From contig JAVLUZ010000349.1 in assembly GCA_036768485.1 (NCBI GenBank), positions 27,412 through 91,411 of the forward strand: DNA of 64,000 nucleotides. Reading direction: 5' to 3'. A model generated the notes under the pieces. The model saw only the letters and a program-made list of their open reading frames with translations, was not told the DNA's origin and did no database searches. Positions 29,590 through 43,102 of this stretch are shown in pieces. Both the position numbers and the translations under genes were made by a program. The stretch is from Mermis nigrescens (taxonomy: Eukaryota; Nematoda; Enoplea; Mermithida; Mermithidae). Position 1 is the stretch's first letter, and every line of letters begins with the position of its first letter.

Positions 29590-29755
29590 CAATGTTGGGG
29601 CTCAGTGTGGCACTTTTGGGACGGTGGCAATGTTGGTACTCGCGGTGGTAGTGTTGGGATGGTAGCAGTGCTGGGACGGTGGCAGTATTTGGACTCACTG
29701 AGACAATGTTAGTCCTCGCTGTAACAATGTTGGGACGGTGACAATTTCTGGACGG
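29590..29755 (-). repeat. Minisatellite, reverse orientation
   Basis: ACGGTGGCAATGTTGG-type repeats of about 18 bp, the complement of the array at 28,640-29,115. It directly precedes repeat copy A. Confidence 0.85.
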
Positions 29756-32700
29756 TGGTTGGCCGAAATGAGTAATTATCTGTTTTATTTATCTTTATAA
29801 CAGCAAAGTTTGCATACAGAATGTAAAATATAAAATTTTTCGGCGCTTTGCACCATTTGGAGGCAATTTTTAGTATTTTTTCCTGAAAGCGCTACTGTAT
29901 TATATTATAATATGCAAAAATATGCGTGTACAAAATGTGCAAAGAGTTTTGGGGACCATCTTTGCACATGTACAAATAGACGTTGTGCAAAAAAACACAA
30001 CTTCCCGCCAGGATTCGCATTTTTTCCGAAAAGTTCGTGGAAAAGTGCGCTTCATTTGCTCGAATATTTTTTATAATATTTTAAAATATATTATAAAAAT
30101 ATCTTGTGATATTTTTCAAATTTTCTCATGTGTTCACGCTCCGAAATCGTAGAGTATCGTCAAACATGCCAAAAAGACTATGCTTTTGACACGATCCACC
30201 ATTTTTGAGCAAAAGGCAATTTGAAATTTTGCTGCCTTGCCTCTTAATTCCTATGCTGTATTTGTACAGTAATGGTCTAAAATTCTAAAATTTAGGAAGA
30301 TTATCCCGGCTATTTCTAGAAAAGGGTAAATTACCTACTATTATTGGCCAAAAATAGTCAAAAAACACAAAAAATAGTCATAAAAAGCAAGTTATCGCCA
30401 AGAAAACGTAAGGGGTCAGAGTTTTTGACTTTGGGGGATGAGGACGACCAACTTTGGTTGAAGATATCCCCATCCCCCTGTAACACGTATGAAAATAGAA
30501 GATAAACGAAATCAAAGACAACAGGGATTTGCTCATTTTCGCCTAATTTGTGTTACATAGGTGAATACAGAATGTCGCGTGGAAAAAACGAGGGAATCGC
30601 AAAAAATAATAAAATTTCAAAATTGTGATCATTAGGTCCAGGTCAGACCCCAGGCTCCCCATAGCTACGTGTCATAACTAAGCAGTAATAACATAGAAAA
30701 ATCCTTTTGATTACCTATCGAACCGGTAATGATTTGCATCAGTCTCTAATAATATTTATTTGCCCACGTTGATGATATTTTCGTCACCGTTTTAATTAGA
30801 TTGAGCACGCGAAGGATGCTTATTTACTAGCGTCTATCCGATTGAATTCGATATTTAATGATGTAGGTATGCAAATGCGTACTCAGATGTTGCTATAATA
30901 GGATAAATATTTCTAGTTCCTTTCACAAAAATAATTAGGAATGTAATACAATAGTCTTCAGCATAGGTGCATTAATCTTTAACTTTTCTTATTTGTCACG
31001 TCTTATCACCAGAATAAGAAAAATCTTGCAAATGTAGGCAGTGCGAAGCTCAAACGACGGGGCAATGCCGAAAAAATGTCGGAGTAATTGAAAAATAATT
31101 AGCTATTCTTAGATTAAAAATGTCTATCATAGCGTCACAGTTTATTCAATTTATGTCCCTGGTCATCAATTTATTTAGCCAATTTAAGAAATCATATACC
31201 TATTCGAAATTCAAGCGTAATTGTCAAGAATGCGTTAATTAAAACCTATTTTTAGGCTCGAAGCAATTATAAAAAGAAATTTGATTGCATTAATTCAAAA
31301 TTATAAAAAATTAAAAAATGAAAACAATGCAAGTAACAATGAGACTTCTTACATAATAACATATCTAAAATGATAAAAAATAGCATCGCCTGCATCGGAT
31401 AAAACAAAGCTTTACATTTTTACTACTGCGTTGAAAAGCGTTTACAAGTTGAAGAATAGTGCAGCAGTAAAAAACTGATTTAGATATTTGTTTATTGGTG
31501 TTTATGCTTTACGGTAACTTTTTAATCAATCTTCGTGTTTGAAACACGTATGAAAAATATTGGAGCTTTAAGCCTTAAGTCACTGAAAATCTGAGAAAGT
31601 TTGAACTTGAGCATTATACGATATGCAGGATAGATCGTTCGATGCCGCAAGTTTAAACATAGACATGTATGCAAAGGATCAAGTTCAAAAGTCGAAATAA
31701 GGAAAAATAGAATATTTTCTGGGGTATTGGTGCAAATTAGGTTCGAAAAATAATTAAAGTCAAATATTTTATTAAAATTGTTATAAATTGACTGCAAACC
31801 GCTGATATTATGATACATCTGTGCTATTTTGATGCGTTATATTACAATTGTTGATCTTTAAATATTTCTGCGGACGTGCATGATATGGTCATATACAGAT
31901 AACATTCAAATTCTAGGTTTGGGTGGGTTCTGAGTTTTCAAACGCCAAAAAGCTTTGAAATTTGAAGGGCGAGAAACACTGTTATCGAGGCTTCTTATCG
32001 AGCGATTTCCATTAGTATAAGAAAAATCATGGAAAAAACAAAAAAAAATTAATAAATTGGATTCTGAGGGTCATTTGACTTTAACTAGGGCCTTTTGTAT
32101 TATGTTGGTCTTCCAGACTATTTTCAAAAAGATAGACCTAAATTAACCCTGCTGAGAAACATGGTTGCGTATGTACATTCCACAACAACACTCATATTTC
32201 GTTTGATTTCCTTAACTTTTTCTCGCATTTATGTTATTCCGTTTTTTTCTTGCATTTTCTTTATTACCAAATCTGAATGCCGAAATGTCTGACACTGAAT
32301 TTATTCGCTTACTTCAAGTTGCTCATTTTCCACTACAAATTGCATTTATGTAGAGTCTTCGTCGCCGTAGAAATCCTACCTTCGCAAACCTAGATTTTTA
32401 CATATATTGCGACATAAGCATCTTTGCCGTTAGAAAAAGATAGGAACTTTTAGGTATTATTTTCCGAAAAACTCTCTATTAAATATGTGCACATTATAAA
32501 TTAACGTCTGAAATTGTGAAGTCATCGCACACAGTATAGTAATCGACTAAATTAATTAACTTAATTATCAAAATAAATTTATTTATAAGAGCTTTGCAGC
32601 TTTTCGTTGACCGCTAATAACTCAAGGCGGATGTTTGTTGATCAACAACTCCATCAGATCGTCAATCCACGTTCTACATCGAAAGAGCTGTGGTTAAAAA

Positions 32701-34935
32701 AATTACATCCTCTTTTCAATGTCATGGTAGAAATTGTATTGAATTGAATCATGAATTACATTACGTGAAGGTGGGGTCACAAAGAATTAGTCGTGTGGAA
32801 ATCTATTGTCTAAATAAATACGACTTGGAAACTCTCTACCGAAGTACAGAATAAATTTGCGTTTGATGTAGAGTTTTACGTTTTTCTGTAGTACAAATAC
32901 GCCTTCGTCTGGCAAGAATTGTGTTTCTTGTATTGTTTTTCACATACTTTAGGGTCTAGAGCGCTTTTGATTTCTGTGCAATCATTTGTGGCTTGTTTAT
33001 TAATAATTAATATCTTGTCTGTAGTAATGTAAAATGTTTATTTACATTTATTTTTTAACTCAGATTTCTTATTTCTTATGATTCGGGAATATATTGAGAT
33101 CATAAGTATGCGCTCAAAAATTAGAGCGCCAAAACACGAAAGGCTTAGCAAAAATGCCTATTCAGCCCGTTCTATTCAAATATTAAAAATCTGCCCAAGA
33201 AGTACAGCATACTGCTAGTAAAAACAATGAAAGATATTTTTTGTTTCCGAATTATAGCGCTATCATTGGATCACAGTAGAATCTTATTAGCTTACGAGTA
33301 ACATCTGCATTGGAGTAGCTAGCGTTTTGAATTTTGGGGGACTACCTGTAGACTGGCAAAATAATGATGTTTTTGGGATTTTCTCAGCCAGATCTATACA
33401 AATTGAAGAAGAAAAAAAGTTTTAGAAAATCTAACTTGATTATAATTACGAAAAGTTGTAGTTAAGGCTTTTTAGCTCAACAAAATTTCCTAAAATCTTT
33501 TCTAGCGATGAATCATATATGCTTTAAGGAATTCTAATTTTTTCCACTAAAGAATCCCTGTTGAAAGTACATACTTTCAAAATTTTGAAGAGACTAGTCT
33601 CCCTATCTCCCACTGCTACGCTCCTGAACATCTGTCCCCTGAACTGCATAAGTAATAGGTCGTTTACAGGGCAAAGTCGCACTCCCTTGAATGTAACATC
33701 CCTTCGAAGGTCTCACCTCTTCGAACGTCGCAGGTACTCGCAAAGTGATGCAATATGAAAATTAACTAAGACTGAAATTCCCACCTCTTATCCCATATCT
33801 TTGAAAGTCCCACTTCTTCGAAAGTCCCATCTTTTCGAACGTCCCACTTCTTTGAATAATGACAGAAAATGGAAATAATGGTATGAAAAAATCCCAACTC
33901 GTCGCACGCCCCGTGTCTTCAAATTTGCCACTCTTTGACTGTCTCATCTTTTCGAACGTCCAACCTCTTTGAATGTACCATTTTTTCGAATGTCCTACGT
34001 TTTCGAATGTAAAAACTCTAAACGTTTTCGACATTTTATAGCTTGAAATTCATAGATATCTACAATATGTTGTGCATCTAATTGGATACACATCAATTTG
34101 TCGGCAGCAATATCTTGCTTTCCATGGTTAAATTGGATTCATTGGTTTATAATGCCTTAGTTTTTATAAATTCTTAGATTTTTAAATGTCGTTCAATGCA
34201 GTAGCTGCATCATGCACACCCAAAAGGCTCGTTTCATTTTGAGCAGTTATTTAAATTAAATGGTCTTCCTTAATTTTTCCTATGATAGGTGTAGCAGTGG
34301 AGCTACGCGCCCTTTTGCCACCTTTTCTTACTCATGGTTCACCTGCGTTTCGTCATTAGTCAAACATGCTTTTGTCATGCAAACGCCCATTATTCGGTTC
34401 AACGCCTTGCAAAGACTTAATCAATGAGTCTATTTGATAATGTCTTAGGTGTCACTTGTTGAAGTTCACACAAGAACCTGATTTCCCAGGACAAAGTTCC
34501 CTCCAATCAACACTAGTTGCTTGCAATATAAGCTTCTAACATTTAAATATAATTTTACTACAATGAGGGTGAGCCCATTTAATTATCATTCTTTTGGAAA
34601 AGCCAATCATTCTTCCATTCCAAAATTATTTCAAAAATAAGAAAATTATGATGAAAGATGACTGTCTGATAAGAGACTCTGTTATATTGAATTCAAGTCC
34701 CCATGCTCTTAGGAACCAGTCCCATTCAGGCTCGCATACTACAGATACCATTTCAAGGTCTTGAAAACATCCACCCTTAGTCCTTATTACTTTCTCGGGT
34801 TAAGCTCTGGCCAGAGATCTTCATAGATCTAGCGCGTTTATGTTTTTCACGGGTTAAGTAAGTAATCATACCTAGAAATCTAGGCGTAGCTGCCCGAATC
34901 ATCTGGATAGACAGTATACACGGTTCAGGTCGTCT
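29756..34935. repeat. Large non-coding direct repeat, copy A
   Basis: It aligns in the same order and orientation with copy B (36,205-41,835) over about 5 kb, with many substitutions and small indels. Shared blocks include GAAAGCGCTACTG, GGATAAATATTTCTA, ACTCAAGGCG, GATCATAAGTATGCGCTCAA, TTGGATACACAT and AAATCTAGGCGTAGCTGCC. Both copies are preceded by the same minisatellite. The open frames in it are not conserved as proteins between copies. Within it, 31,915-32,080 is a very distant relative of MITE family 1, present in both copies. Confidence 0.8.
33670..34015. repeat. Minisatellite of TTCGAA-type units in copy A
   Basis: About fifteen units of roughly 18-20 bp with a core like CTTCGAAAGTCCCA or CTTTTCGAACGTCCCA. 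The counterpart in copy B is 40,610-40,915. TTCGAA recurs at near-regular spacing. No coding role seen. Confidence 0.8.
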
Positions 34936-34954
34936 GGTGTTGTGTAAAAGATGA

Positions 34955-35120
34955 GGATCTTTCGCAAGATAAAAGATAAAGATTAAGTTAAAATTTTAAA
35001 ATCTAGAAGATTTAGATAAAGATAAAGAATGCCAAAAAATTAAGAAAGATAAAGATAAAAATAATTTACAAGATAAAGGAACCAAAAAGGTAAAGATAAC
35101 GATAACGATAAAGTGTAAAT
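34955..35120. repeat. GATAAA microsatellite
   Basis: Irregular array of GATAAA and AAGATAAAGATA units between copies A and B. Confidence 0.9.
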
Positions 35121-35660
35121 ATGGTCTCCTGGACCTAGGAGAATGATGTATGAGAAGTGCAATAAACGAGAGTGGGTGATGCAAAGCAGCCAAGGGAATG
35201 CCCAAGCTTTTACACTTGCGGTCAAAGAGGTGATACGCATTAAGCACACATAAGTGTAGGTTTGGGGGTTTACCCGTGGTATCTGACTGACCTACATACT
35301 ATTACTGCTGGCTGACAGCAAGTCACTTCTTTCATTTCACAAGCATCAAAACCCTGCTCTGTGCGCCTGTACAAAATATAGTGGCAACAGTTATTGATTT
35401 TTTCAAACTTCTCTATTTTTCCTAAGCTTACACTTAGATTAAGGTGGGTGCTAGTAGTAGTACTCCCGCTTAGATTGGTATCACTCCCGCTTACTTATGT
35501 TGATATACAGGCATTAGTTTGGGCCGCACACCATAGGGTTTAAACAATCGTTTTCTTTTCTATTCTTAAATTACAGTAAAACTTGAATGCGTCGAAAGGT
35601 ATTTCACGTCAAACCTGCATTTTGACTACATGCTAACTTATGTACATACTTTATCTTTGT
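35121..35660. other. No gene seen between repeats A and B
   Basis: The minus-strand frame at 34,996-35,249 lies partly in the GATAAA array and is not a gene. A short tandem, CACTCCCGCTTA, is at about 35,460-35,495. Confidence 0.5.
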
Positions 35661-35825
35661 TGCAAGATAAATTCCTATCAAAAAGATAGAGATAAAGATA
35701 AAGATAGCCTGTTATTTTTCAAATGGTAAAGACAAAGGTAAAGATAAAGATAAAAAAATCGTCAAGATAAAGATAAAGGTATCTTTATCTTTATATTTAT
35801 TTGACTAAAAAGATAAAGATGAAGA
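35660..35825. repeat. GATAAA microsatellite, second array
   Basis: Repeated AGATAAAGATAAAG units with a reverse patch (TATCTTTATCTTTAT). Confidence 0.9.
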
Positions 35826-35837
35826 TGTATTTTACAA

Positions 35838-35985
35838 CAATAGTTCGGACTCGCTATGACAGTGTTGGACGGTGCTAATGTTGAGACGGTGGCAATGTCG
35901 GGACAGTGGCAATGTTGGGACTAGCGGTGTCAATATTAAGACTGATAGCAACATTGGGGCGGTGGCAGTGTTGGGACTACAAAAC
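35838..35985 (-). repeat. Minisatellite preceding copy B
   Basis: CGGTGGCAATGTTGGGAC-type units like those at 29,590-29,755. Confidence 0.85.
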
Positions 35986-36204
35986 ACTATATGATCCATC
36001 TTGGAGAGGGGCGGGTTTTTCACCCCTCCCCACGTGAAGTTTCCACTTTACTTCTCCTACCAGAGAAAGTTTTTACGCTTCTGGCCGGGTTTTTTGTAAT
36101 CAGCAAAGATTTTTGTTGATGTACAAAGACTCTTTGGGACCATCATTGTACGTGTACGAAGATTTTTGACAGTCAAAAAGCTGTAAAAAGGTGCGAAATT
36201 CCCT

Positions 36205-39200
36205 GACATTTTTGGCGCTTCGCGCCGAAATGAGTGATAATCTGTTTCATTTATCTTTATAATGGCAAAATTTGTATTTGAATAGAACAATGCTATGTTT
36301 TCGGCGCTTTGCGTCGTTTTGAAGCAATTTAATATTTTTTGCTGTCAGAAACCCAGAAATTGACTTAAATACACACCAAACTTAAAAAAAACATATTTAG
36401 TACACTGAAAGCGCTACTGCATTATATTATAGTATGCAAAAACTTGCATGCACAAAATGTACAAAGACTTTTGAGGATTATTATTGTACATGTACAAAGG
36501 GACCATGTACAAAAAACACTGCCAGCAGCCAGAATTCATGATTTAATGAAAAGTTCGTAGAAAAGTGCTCTTCCGTTTGCTGAGAATATTTCTTATAATA
36601 TTTTCAAATATATTCTAAGGATATTTTCTGATATTTTTCAAATGTTTTCATGTTTTTACGCTCTAAAATCGCAGAGTATCGTCAGAAACAAAAAAGACTA
36701 TGCTTTTGACACGTTCCACGATTTTTGAGCAAAAGGCAATTTGAAATTTAGCTGCCTTGCCTCTTAATTCCTATGCTTTATTTGTGCGGTAATGATTTAA
36801 AATTTAGTAAGATGTACTCGGCCATTCTTAGAAAAGTGATCAATTATCTACAATTTTTGGCCAAAAATAGTCAAAAAAACACCAAAAATAGTCATTAAAA
36901 GCAAGTTTTTGCCAAAAAAAACATTCATGGTCAGATTTTTTGACTCTGCGGGATGAATACGACCGACTTCAGTTAAAGAGATCCCCATCACCCCTGTAAC
37001 ACGTATGAAAATAGCAGAGAAACGAAATGAAAAACAACAGAAATTTGCTCATTTTCGGGTAATTTGTGGGGCATATGTAAATACAGAATGTCGCGAGGAA
37101 AAATAACGAAGGAATCGCAAAAAATGATAAAATTCTGAAATTTTGATCCTGGGCTCGAGGTGAGACCCTAGGATCCACATGGCCACGTGTCATAACTAAA
37201 CAGTAATAACATAGGAAAATCCTTTTGAGTTACCAACCGATCCGATAATAATTTGCATCAACCTCTAATAATATTTATTTGCCAACGGTTATGATATTTT
37301 CGTCATCATTTTAATTAGATAGAGCTATCCGATTGAAGGCGATGTTTAATGATAAAGGTGTGCAAATGCAAACTCAGATTTTGCTATAATAGGATAAATA
37401 TTTCTACTTCACTTCACAAAAATAATTAGCAATGTGCTACAATAAACTTCAGCATAGTTGCATTAGTTTTTAATTTTTCTTATTTGTCACGTCTTTTCGC
37501 CAGAATAAGAAAATCCTGCAAATGTGGGCAGTGCGTAGCTCGAACGACGGAACAATGCCAAAAATGATGGACTAATTAAAAAATAATTAGCTATTCTGAG
37601 ATTGTAAATGCCACTCTCAAAACGTCACAGTTTATTCGATTTATGTACATAGTCATCAATTTATTCCGTCAATTTAAAAAATCATATACTTATTCGAAAT
37701 TCAGGCGTAATTGTCAAGAATGTATCAATTAATAACTTGCTTGAAGCAATTATGAAAAAATTGATTGTTGTAATTCAAAATTACAACACAAAAAATTAAA
37801 AATAATGCAAGTTACAATGAGACTTGTTAAAATATCTAAAATGATAAAAAATAGCGTCGCCTGCACATGATAAAAAAGCTTTACACAATTTTACTGCGTG
37901 GAAGAGTGTTTACCCGTTGAAGAATAGTGCACAATTAAAAACTGATTTAGATATTTGTTTTTTAGAGTTTATGCTTTAGAGTAACTTTTAAATAATTTTC
38001 GTGTTTGAAACACATTTAGTAAATATTGGAACTTTAAGCCTGGAATCATTGAAAAAAAACTTAAGGAAGTTTAAACTTCAGCGTTATAAAATATGCAGGA
38101 AAGAACGTTTGATGCCGCAACTTTATATATAGACATGTATGCAAGGATCATTTTCAAAAGCCAAAAAAAAGAATAAAATCAAAATACTTCCAAAGGGATT
38201 TGTGCAAATTAGGTGCGAAAAATGATTTTAGTCAAATATTTCATTAGAATTCTTTTAAGTTGACTAGAAAGCGCGAATATTACGGTACTTCTGTGCTATT
38301 TTGATGAATTATATTACGGTTTTTGATTCTTAATTGTTTCTGCAGACATGCATGGTATGGTCATATACGGATGACTTTCAAATTCTAGGTTTAGGTTGGG
38401 TTCTTTGTTTTCAAACTCCAAAAAGCTTTGAAATTTGATAGAAGGGCGAGAAACGCCGTTATTGACGCTTCTTATCGAGCGATTCCTATTAGTATAAAAA
38501 ATCATGAAAACAAAAAAATTAAAAAAATTTGATTCTGAAGGTCATTTGAATATTATTAGAGCCTTTTGTATTATGTTGGTCTTCCAGATCATATCCAAAA
38601 GTGGTAGTCCTAAATTAACCTTACTGAGAACCCTAGTTGTATATGTACATTCAAAGACACCACAAATATTTTGTTTGATATCCCTAACTTTTTCTTGCAT
38701 TCTTGTATTTCCGTGCATTTTCTTGTTTATCGAATCTGAATACCGGAACGCTTGATACTGAATCTATTCGCTTACTTCAATTTGCTCATTTACCACAACT
38801 AATTGAACCAATAAGTGTATGTCGCAGCAGGAATGCTTCATTCGCAAACCTTGATTTTTACATATACATATTGCGACTTGAGCATCACAAATTCGACATT
38901 AGAAAAACTTAGGAACTTTCAGGTCGTATTTCCCGAAAGAAAACCTCCCTATTTAACATGTGCACATTATAAATTAGCGTCTAAAATTGCGAAGTCGTCA
39001 AACACAATATAGTAATCAACTAAATTAATTAACTTAATTATCGTACATCAATTTATTTATAAGAGCCTTGCAGCTTTTCGTCGACCAATAATAACTCAAG
39101 GCGAATAATTGTTGATCAACAGCTCCATTAGATCGTTTATTAACGCTCCACTTCGAAGAAAGCTGTGGTTAGAGAAACTTACTTCCTCGATTGCTTGCCT

Positions 39201-41835
39201 GGTAGAAACTGTCTTGAATAGAATCATCAATCACACATTCCGTTCAGGTGGGGTCGCAAAAGTTAGTTGTGCTAAAATGTATTGCTAAATAAATACGACT
39301 TGGAATCTCTATACCTAAGTACAGAATAAATTTGCTTTTGACATAGAAAGTTTTATGTTCTTCTGTAGTACAGAGAAGCGATCGTCCAACCAAAACTGTG
39401 CTTTTTGTATTATTTTTCATATACTTTTAAGATCTGCAGCGGTTTGAATTTTTCATTGCAATCATTTGCGGCTTATTTATTATTAATTAATAAGTTATCT
39501 AAACTAATGAAAAGTGTTTAGTCACATTTATTTTTTACTTAGATTTCTATTTCTTATGATCTGGGAATATATCGAGATCATAAGTATGCGCTCAAAAAGT
39601 AGAGCGCTAAAACACAAAAGGCTTAGTAAAAAATTCCTTTTCAGCCCGTTCTATTAAAATATTGAAAATCAACCCAAGAAGTACAGCACTCTGCTTGTAA
39701 AACCATGAAAACTATTTTTTGTTTTCGAATTAAAGGGCTATTATCCGTGGACCACAGTAGAATCTTATTAGCTTGCTAGTAGCGTCTGCATTGGAGTAGC
39801 ATCTGCATTGGAGTAGATGGCCTTTTGAATTTCGGAAGACTACTTGTAGATCGGCAAAATAATGATGTTTTTGGGCTTTTCTCAGCGAGATCTACAAATT
39901 GAAGAAGGAAGAAGTTCTAAAAAATTTAACTTGATTACAATTACGAAAAGTTGTATTTTAGGCTTATTAGCTCAACAAAATTTGCTTAAGCTTTTTCTAG
40001 CGGTCTATCAGATACGCTTTAGGAATTTTCAATTTTTTCCTTTAAAGAATCCTTGTTGATAGATGCTCATACCTCCAAAATTTTGGAGGGACTAATTCCC
40101 CTATCTACTACAGCTACGCCCAGAACATATCTCTTTAATGCTACCAAAATGTGCATCAGTTGACTGAGGAAATCACAAACCTACAAATTAATAATCCTCG
40201 TGAATACAAAAAAGACATAATGTGACCATTTTAATAATCACAAAGCGACTTTTTACGAATCCTATTCACCATTTATGCTATGCTAATTTTTTAAATTTTC
40301 TTGCGCTTTGGGTATGATATTTTCTTCAATTTTGCAGGTTTGCAAAAATGTGGAAAATGAGAAATAAACATAGAAATAAACAATAAAAAAATTAGCAAAA
40401 CGTGTAAGTTTAATATTCATACCGTTAAAATTCCTTCTTGGTCACATTGATAAATTTGCTGCACATTATGTTACTATTTTCTGTTTATTTAAAAGGAGAT
40501 ACATAATAGGTAAGATTAACGTAAACCTGACGATCATTTTATCAGATCTACTCAACACTCATTGGATGTTGACTACAGAATGTTTTGAAAGACTGCTTAA
40601 GTCATAGGTCGTTTGCCCCTTCAAATGTTTCACCTCTTCGAACGTTGCAGGTGTGCGCAAAGTGATGTTTTACTAAAATTAAGTAAGACTGATGATCCCA
40701 CCTCTTCAAAAGTCCCATCTTTTCGAACGTCCCTCTTCTTTGCATAATGAAACAAAATGAAAATAATTGTCCCGAAAATCCAACCTCATCGCATGTCCCA
40801 TGTCTTCATATTTCCAATCTTCGACTGTCCCATCTTCTTAAACGTCCAACCTCTTCGAAAGTACTATCACTCCAAATGTCCCACCTTTTCGAATGTAAAA
40901 ACTATAAACACTTTCGATATTTTATTGATTGAAATTTAAAGATATCTACAATATGTTGGGCATCTGATTGGATACACATGAATTTGTCGACTGCAATATC
41001 TTGCTTTCCATGATTCAATTGGGTTCATTGGTTTATGATGCTTTAGTTTTTATAATTTCTTAGATTTCTAAATGCCGTACAATTCAGCAGTTGCATCATG
41101 CACATTCAAACGACTGATTTAATTTTGAGCTGTAATTCAAATTAAATGGTATCATAACTTCCATACTTTTTCCTATGATAGTGTAACAGTGGAGCTATGC
41201 GCTCTTTTGCTACGTTTTTGGTTCTCGTGGTTCACTGGCGTTTCGTCAGTAGTCAAACATACTTTAGTCATGTAAACGCCGATTATTTGCTTCAACGCCT
41301 TGCGAAGACTTAATCAATGAGTCTATGTGATATTGCCGTAGATGTCACTTATTGAAGTTCAAACAACAGCCACATTTTCCAGGAATTATTTCACCCCAAT
41401 CAACACTTGTAGCTTGCAATATAAGCTTTTAACAATTGAATTAAATTCGACTACGATGACGGTGAGCTTATTTAATTATTATTCTTTTGGAAAAGCCAAT
41501 TATTCTTTCATTCCAAAATCATTTCAAAAATAATAAAATTATGACTGAAAGATGACTGTCCGATAAGAGTTCTCTCTTTTATTAAATTCAAGTTCCTGTG
41601 CTCTTAGGAACCACTCCCATTCAAGCTCGCATACTACAGATCCCACTTCAAGGTCTTAAAAACACCCAACCGTAGTCCTTATTACTTTCTCGGACTTAGA
41701 TTTGGCCAGAGATCTTCGTAGATCTAGCGCGTTTAGGTTTATCAGGGATAAGTAAGTAATCAGACCCTAGGAATCTAGGCGTAGCTGCCTGAATCATCCG
41801 GATAGGCAGAATACACAATACAGGTCGTAGAGACC
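36205..41835. repeat. Large non-coding direct repeat, copy B
   Basis: Partner of copy A, same orientation. It starts near GGCGCTTCGCGCCGAAATGAG, a perfect short hairpin sequence, and ends near GCCTGAATCATCCGGATAG. Differences from A include small indels throughout and a local duplication of GTCTGCATTGGAGTAG at about 39,785-39,815. No coding frame is supported. Confidence 0.8.
40610..40915. repeat. Minisatellite of TTCGAA-type units in copy B
   Basis: Same units as 33,670-34,015 (for example CCACCTCTTCAAAAGTCCCA), with more decay. Confidence 0.78.
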
Positions 41836-42210
41836 CAGGGTCTTTGGTTGGCTCGTTTCATTTATGGCACTGCAACCCAACAGCACTCAGACAAGCCTAG
41901 GAAGGTAAATTAACTCCAGTAAATCAGTAAGTTTATCAGTTTCTACTGGCGTTGGAATGTAGATGTAGAGATATTTATTCACTTATTTATTTGATGGGGT
42001 GATTTACCTACCTTTTTTAGTTTTCCATTTCCTAAATGCTGTATTCGGTGATTCATTCCTTGTCTCTTACATTCCTGATGTTCAATTGATACTGGCTTAG
42101 CAGAAGAGACTTTATTGAATTTATCATTTTTTCAGGAACCCAGTGGTCAAAATAGCCTACTGGTGTGTCAGTAGATTGAGCTCATAGATATAGTGCATTA
42201 AAGTCAAGTC
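41836..42210. other. No gene seen
   Basis: Spacer after repeat copy B; no supported feature. Confidence 0.5.
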
Positions 42211-42423
42211 CTATAATTGCTTCAACAGGTTTGCAGGGATTGTTGCGGATATGCATTTTTCTTCTATGGCAAGGTGTGTCATGGACCATAGAAAGATCTC
42301 CTCTCGAGCTCGATTTAGGTGTATAGTACAAATCTTTAGAGTAGGATGCAAAGAGCGCAGATTGGGTTTGATATTATCGGGGTAGTCGGACAAATTTTCT
42401 GGGAGAAAAGTGTCCTCAGGCAT
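42211..42423 (-). CDS. 70-residue ORF of protein-like composition, unknown
   Basis: Complete from ATG to TAG. The frame is also open upstream for eight codons, so it may be an exon rather than a whole gene. The product has balanced composition (MPEDTFLPENLSDYPDNIKP at the start, then a mixed helical region) and no membrane segment. After the TAG the same frame is open for 17 more codons. It could be a host exon or the remnant of a transposon protein; no family recognised. The surrounding DNA is not in a repeat family that I identified. Confidence 0.33.
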   Translation of the reverse strand: MPEDTFLPENLSDYPDNIKPNLRSLHPTLKICTIHLNRAREEIFLWSMTHLAIEEKCISATIPANLLKQL

Positions 42424-43102
42424 TGCTGTTGTTTGAACAGGCTCAAGTTTTTCTAATTAGGGTCCTGGATTCGCTTTTACTAGTTAGCACACTTTCATAT
42501 AAGTGTCTATTGAAAGATCCTCACTGATGGTTTTAAATAGATGCACGCTTTTCAATCTGCTTACTCTCAAAATGCGTACAAAGTTACGAGGAAGCCTAAA
42601 AAGTTGTGCACATGAAGGGCAGCAATACCTAACACCTACGTGTACAGATACCCCATGCTCATTTAGCTAGATAGATCGGCGTGCTAATGTTTTCTTACAT
42701 GTTATGCACGCGTGCATCTTGCGCACTGGCGTTTGCCGGTAGAAACTGTTTGCTATTCCAGCCATACTTTTCAGAATCTACTTTTCTTCTATTACAGAAC
42801 TTACACTTTGATTTCTAGTCGGGTGACAATTTTTAATGGAAAATTTTTGTTATTTTTAGATGTTGACCTATAGTCGGATGACAATTTGTAAAAATTATTT
42901 TTCATATTCATAGACTTTGGAGGGTCCAGGCAGTCAAGGGCATGCCCAGACATATTCAGACACATTTTGCATATCACATGATCGCATTATAAAGTAATTA
43001 TATTTTTAAAAAGTAAGTAATGTCGCGCAGGTCAGGTGGTTATGCGCCAGATGAAATGTGCAAATGCCGGTTAAATCCTTACCAACACCATTTTTTCTTT
43101 TC
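42424..43102. other. No gene seen
   Basis: No supported exon or repeat. A short direct repeat, GTCGGATGACAATTT-type, occurs near 42,820 and 42,873. Confidence 0.45.
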
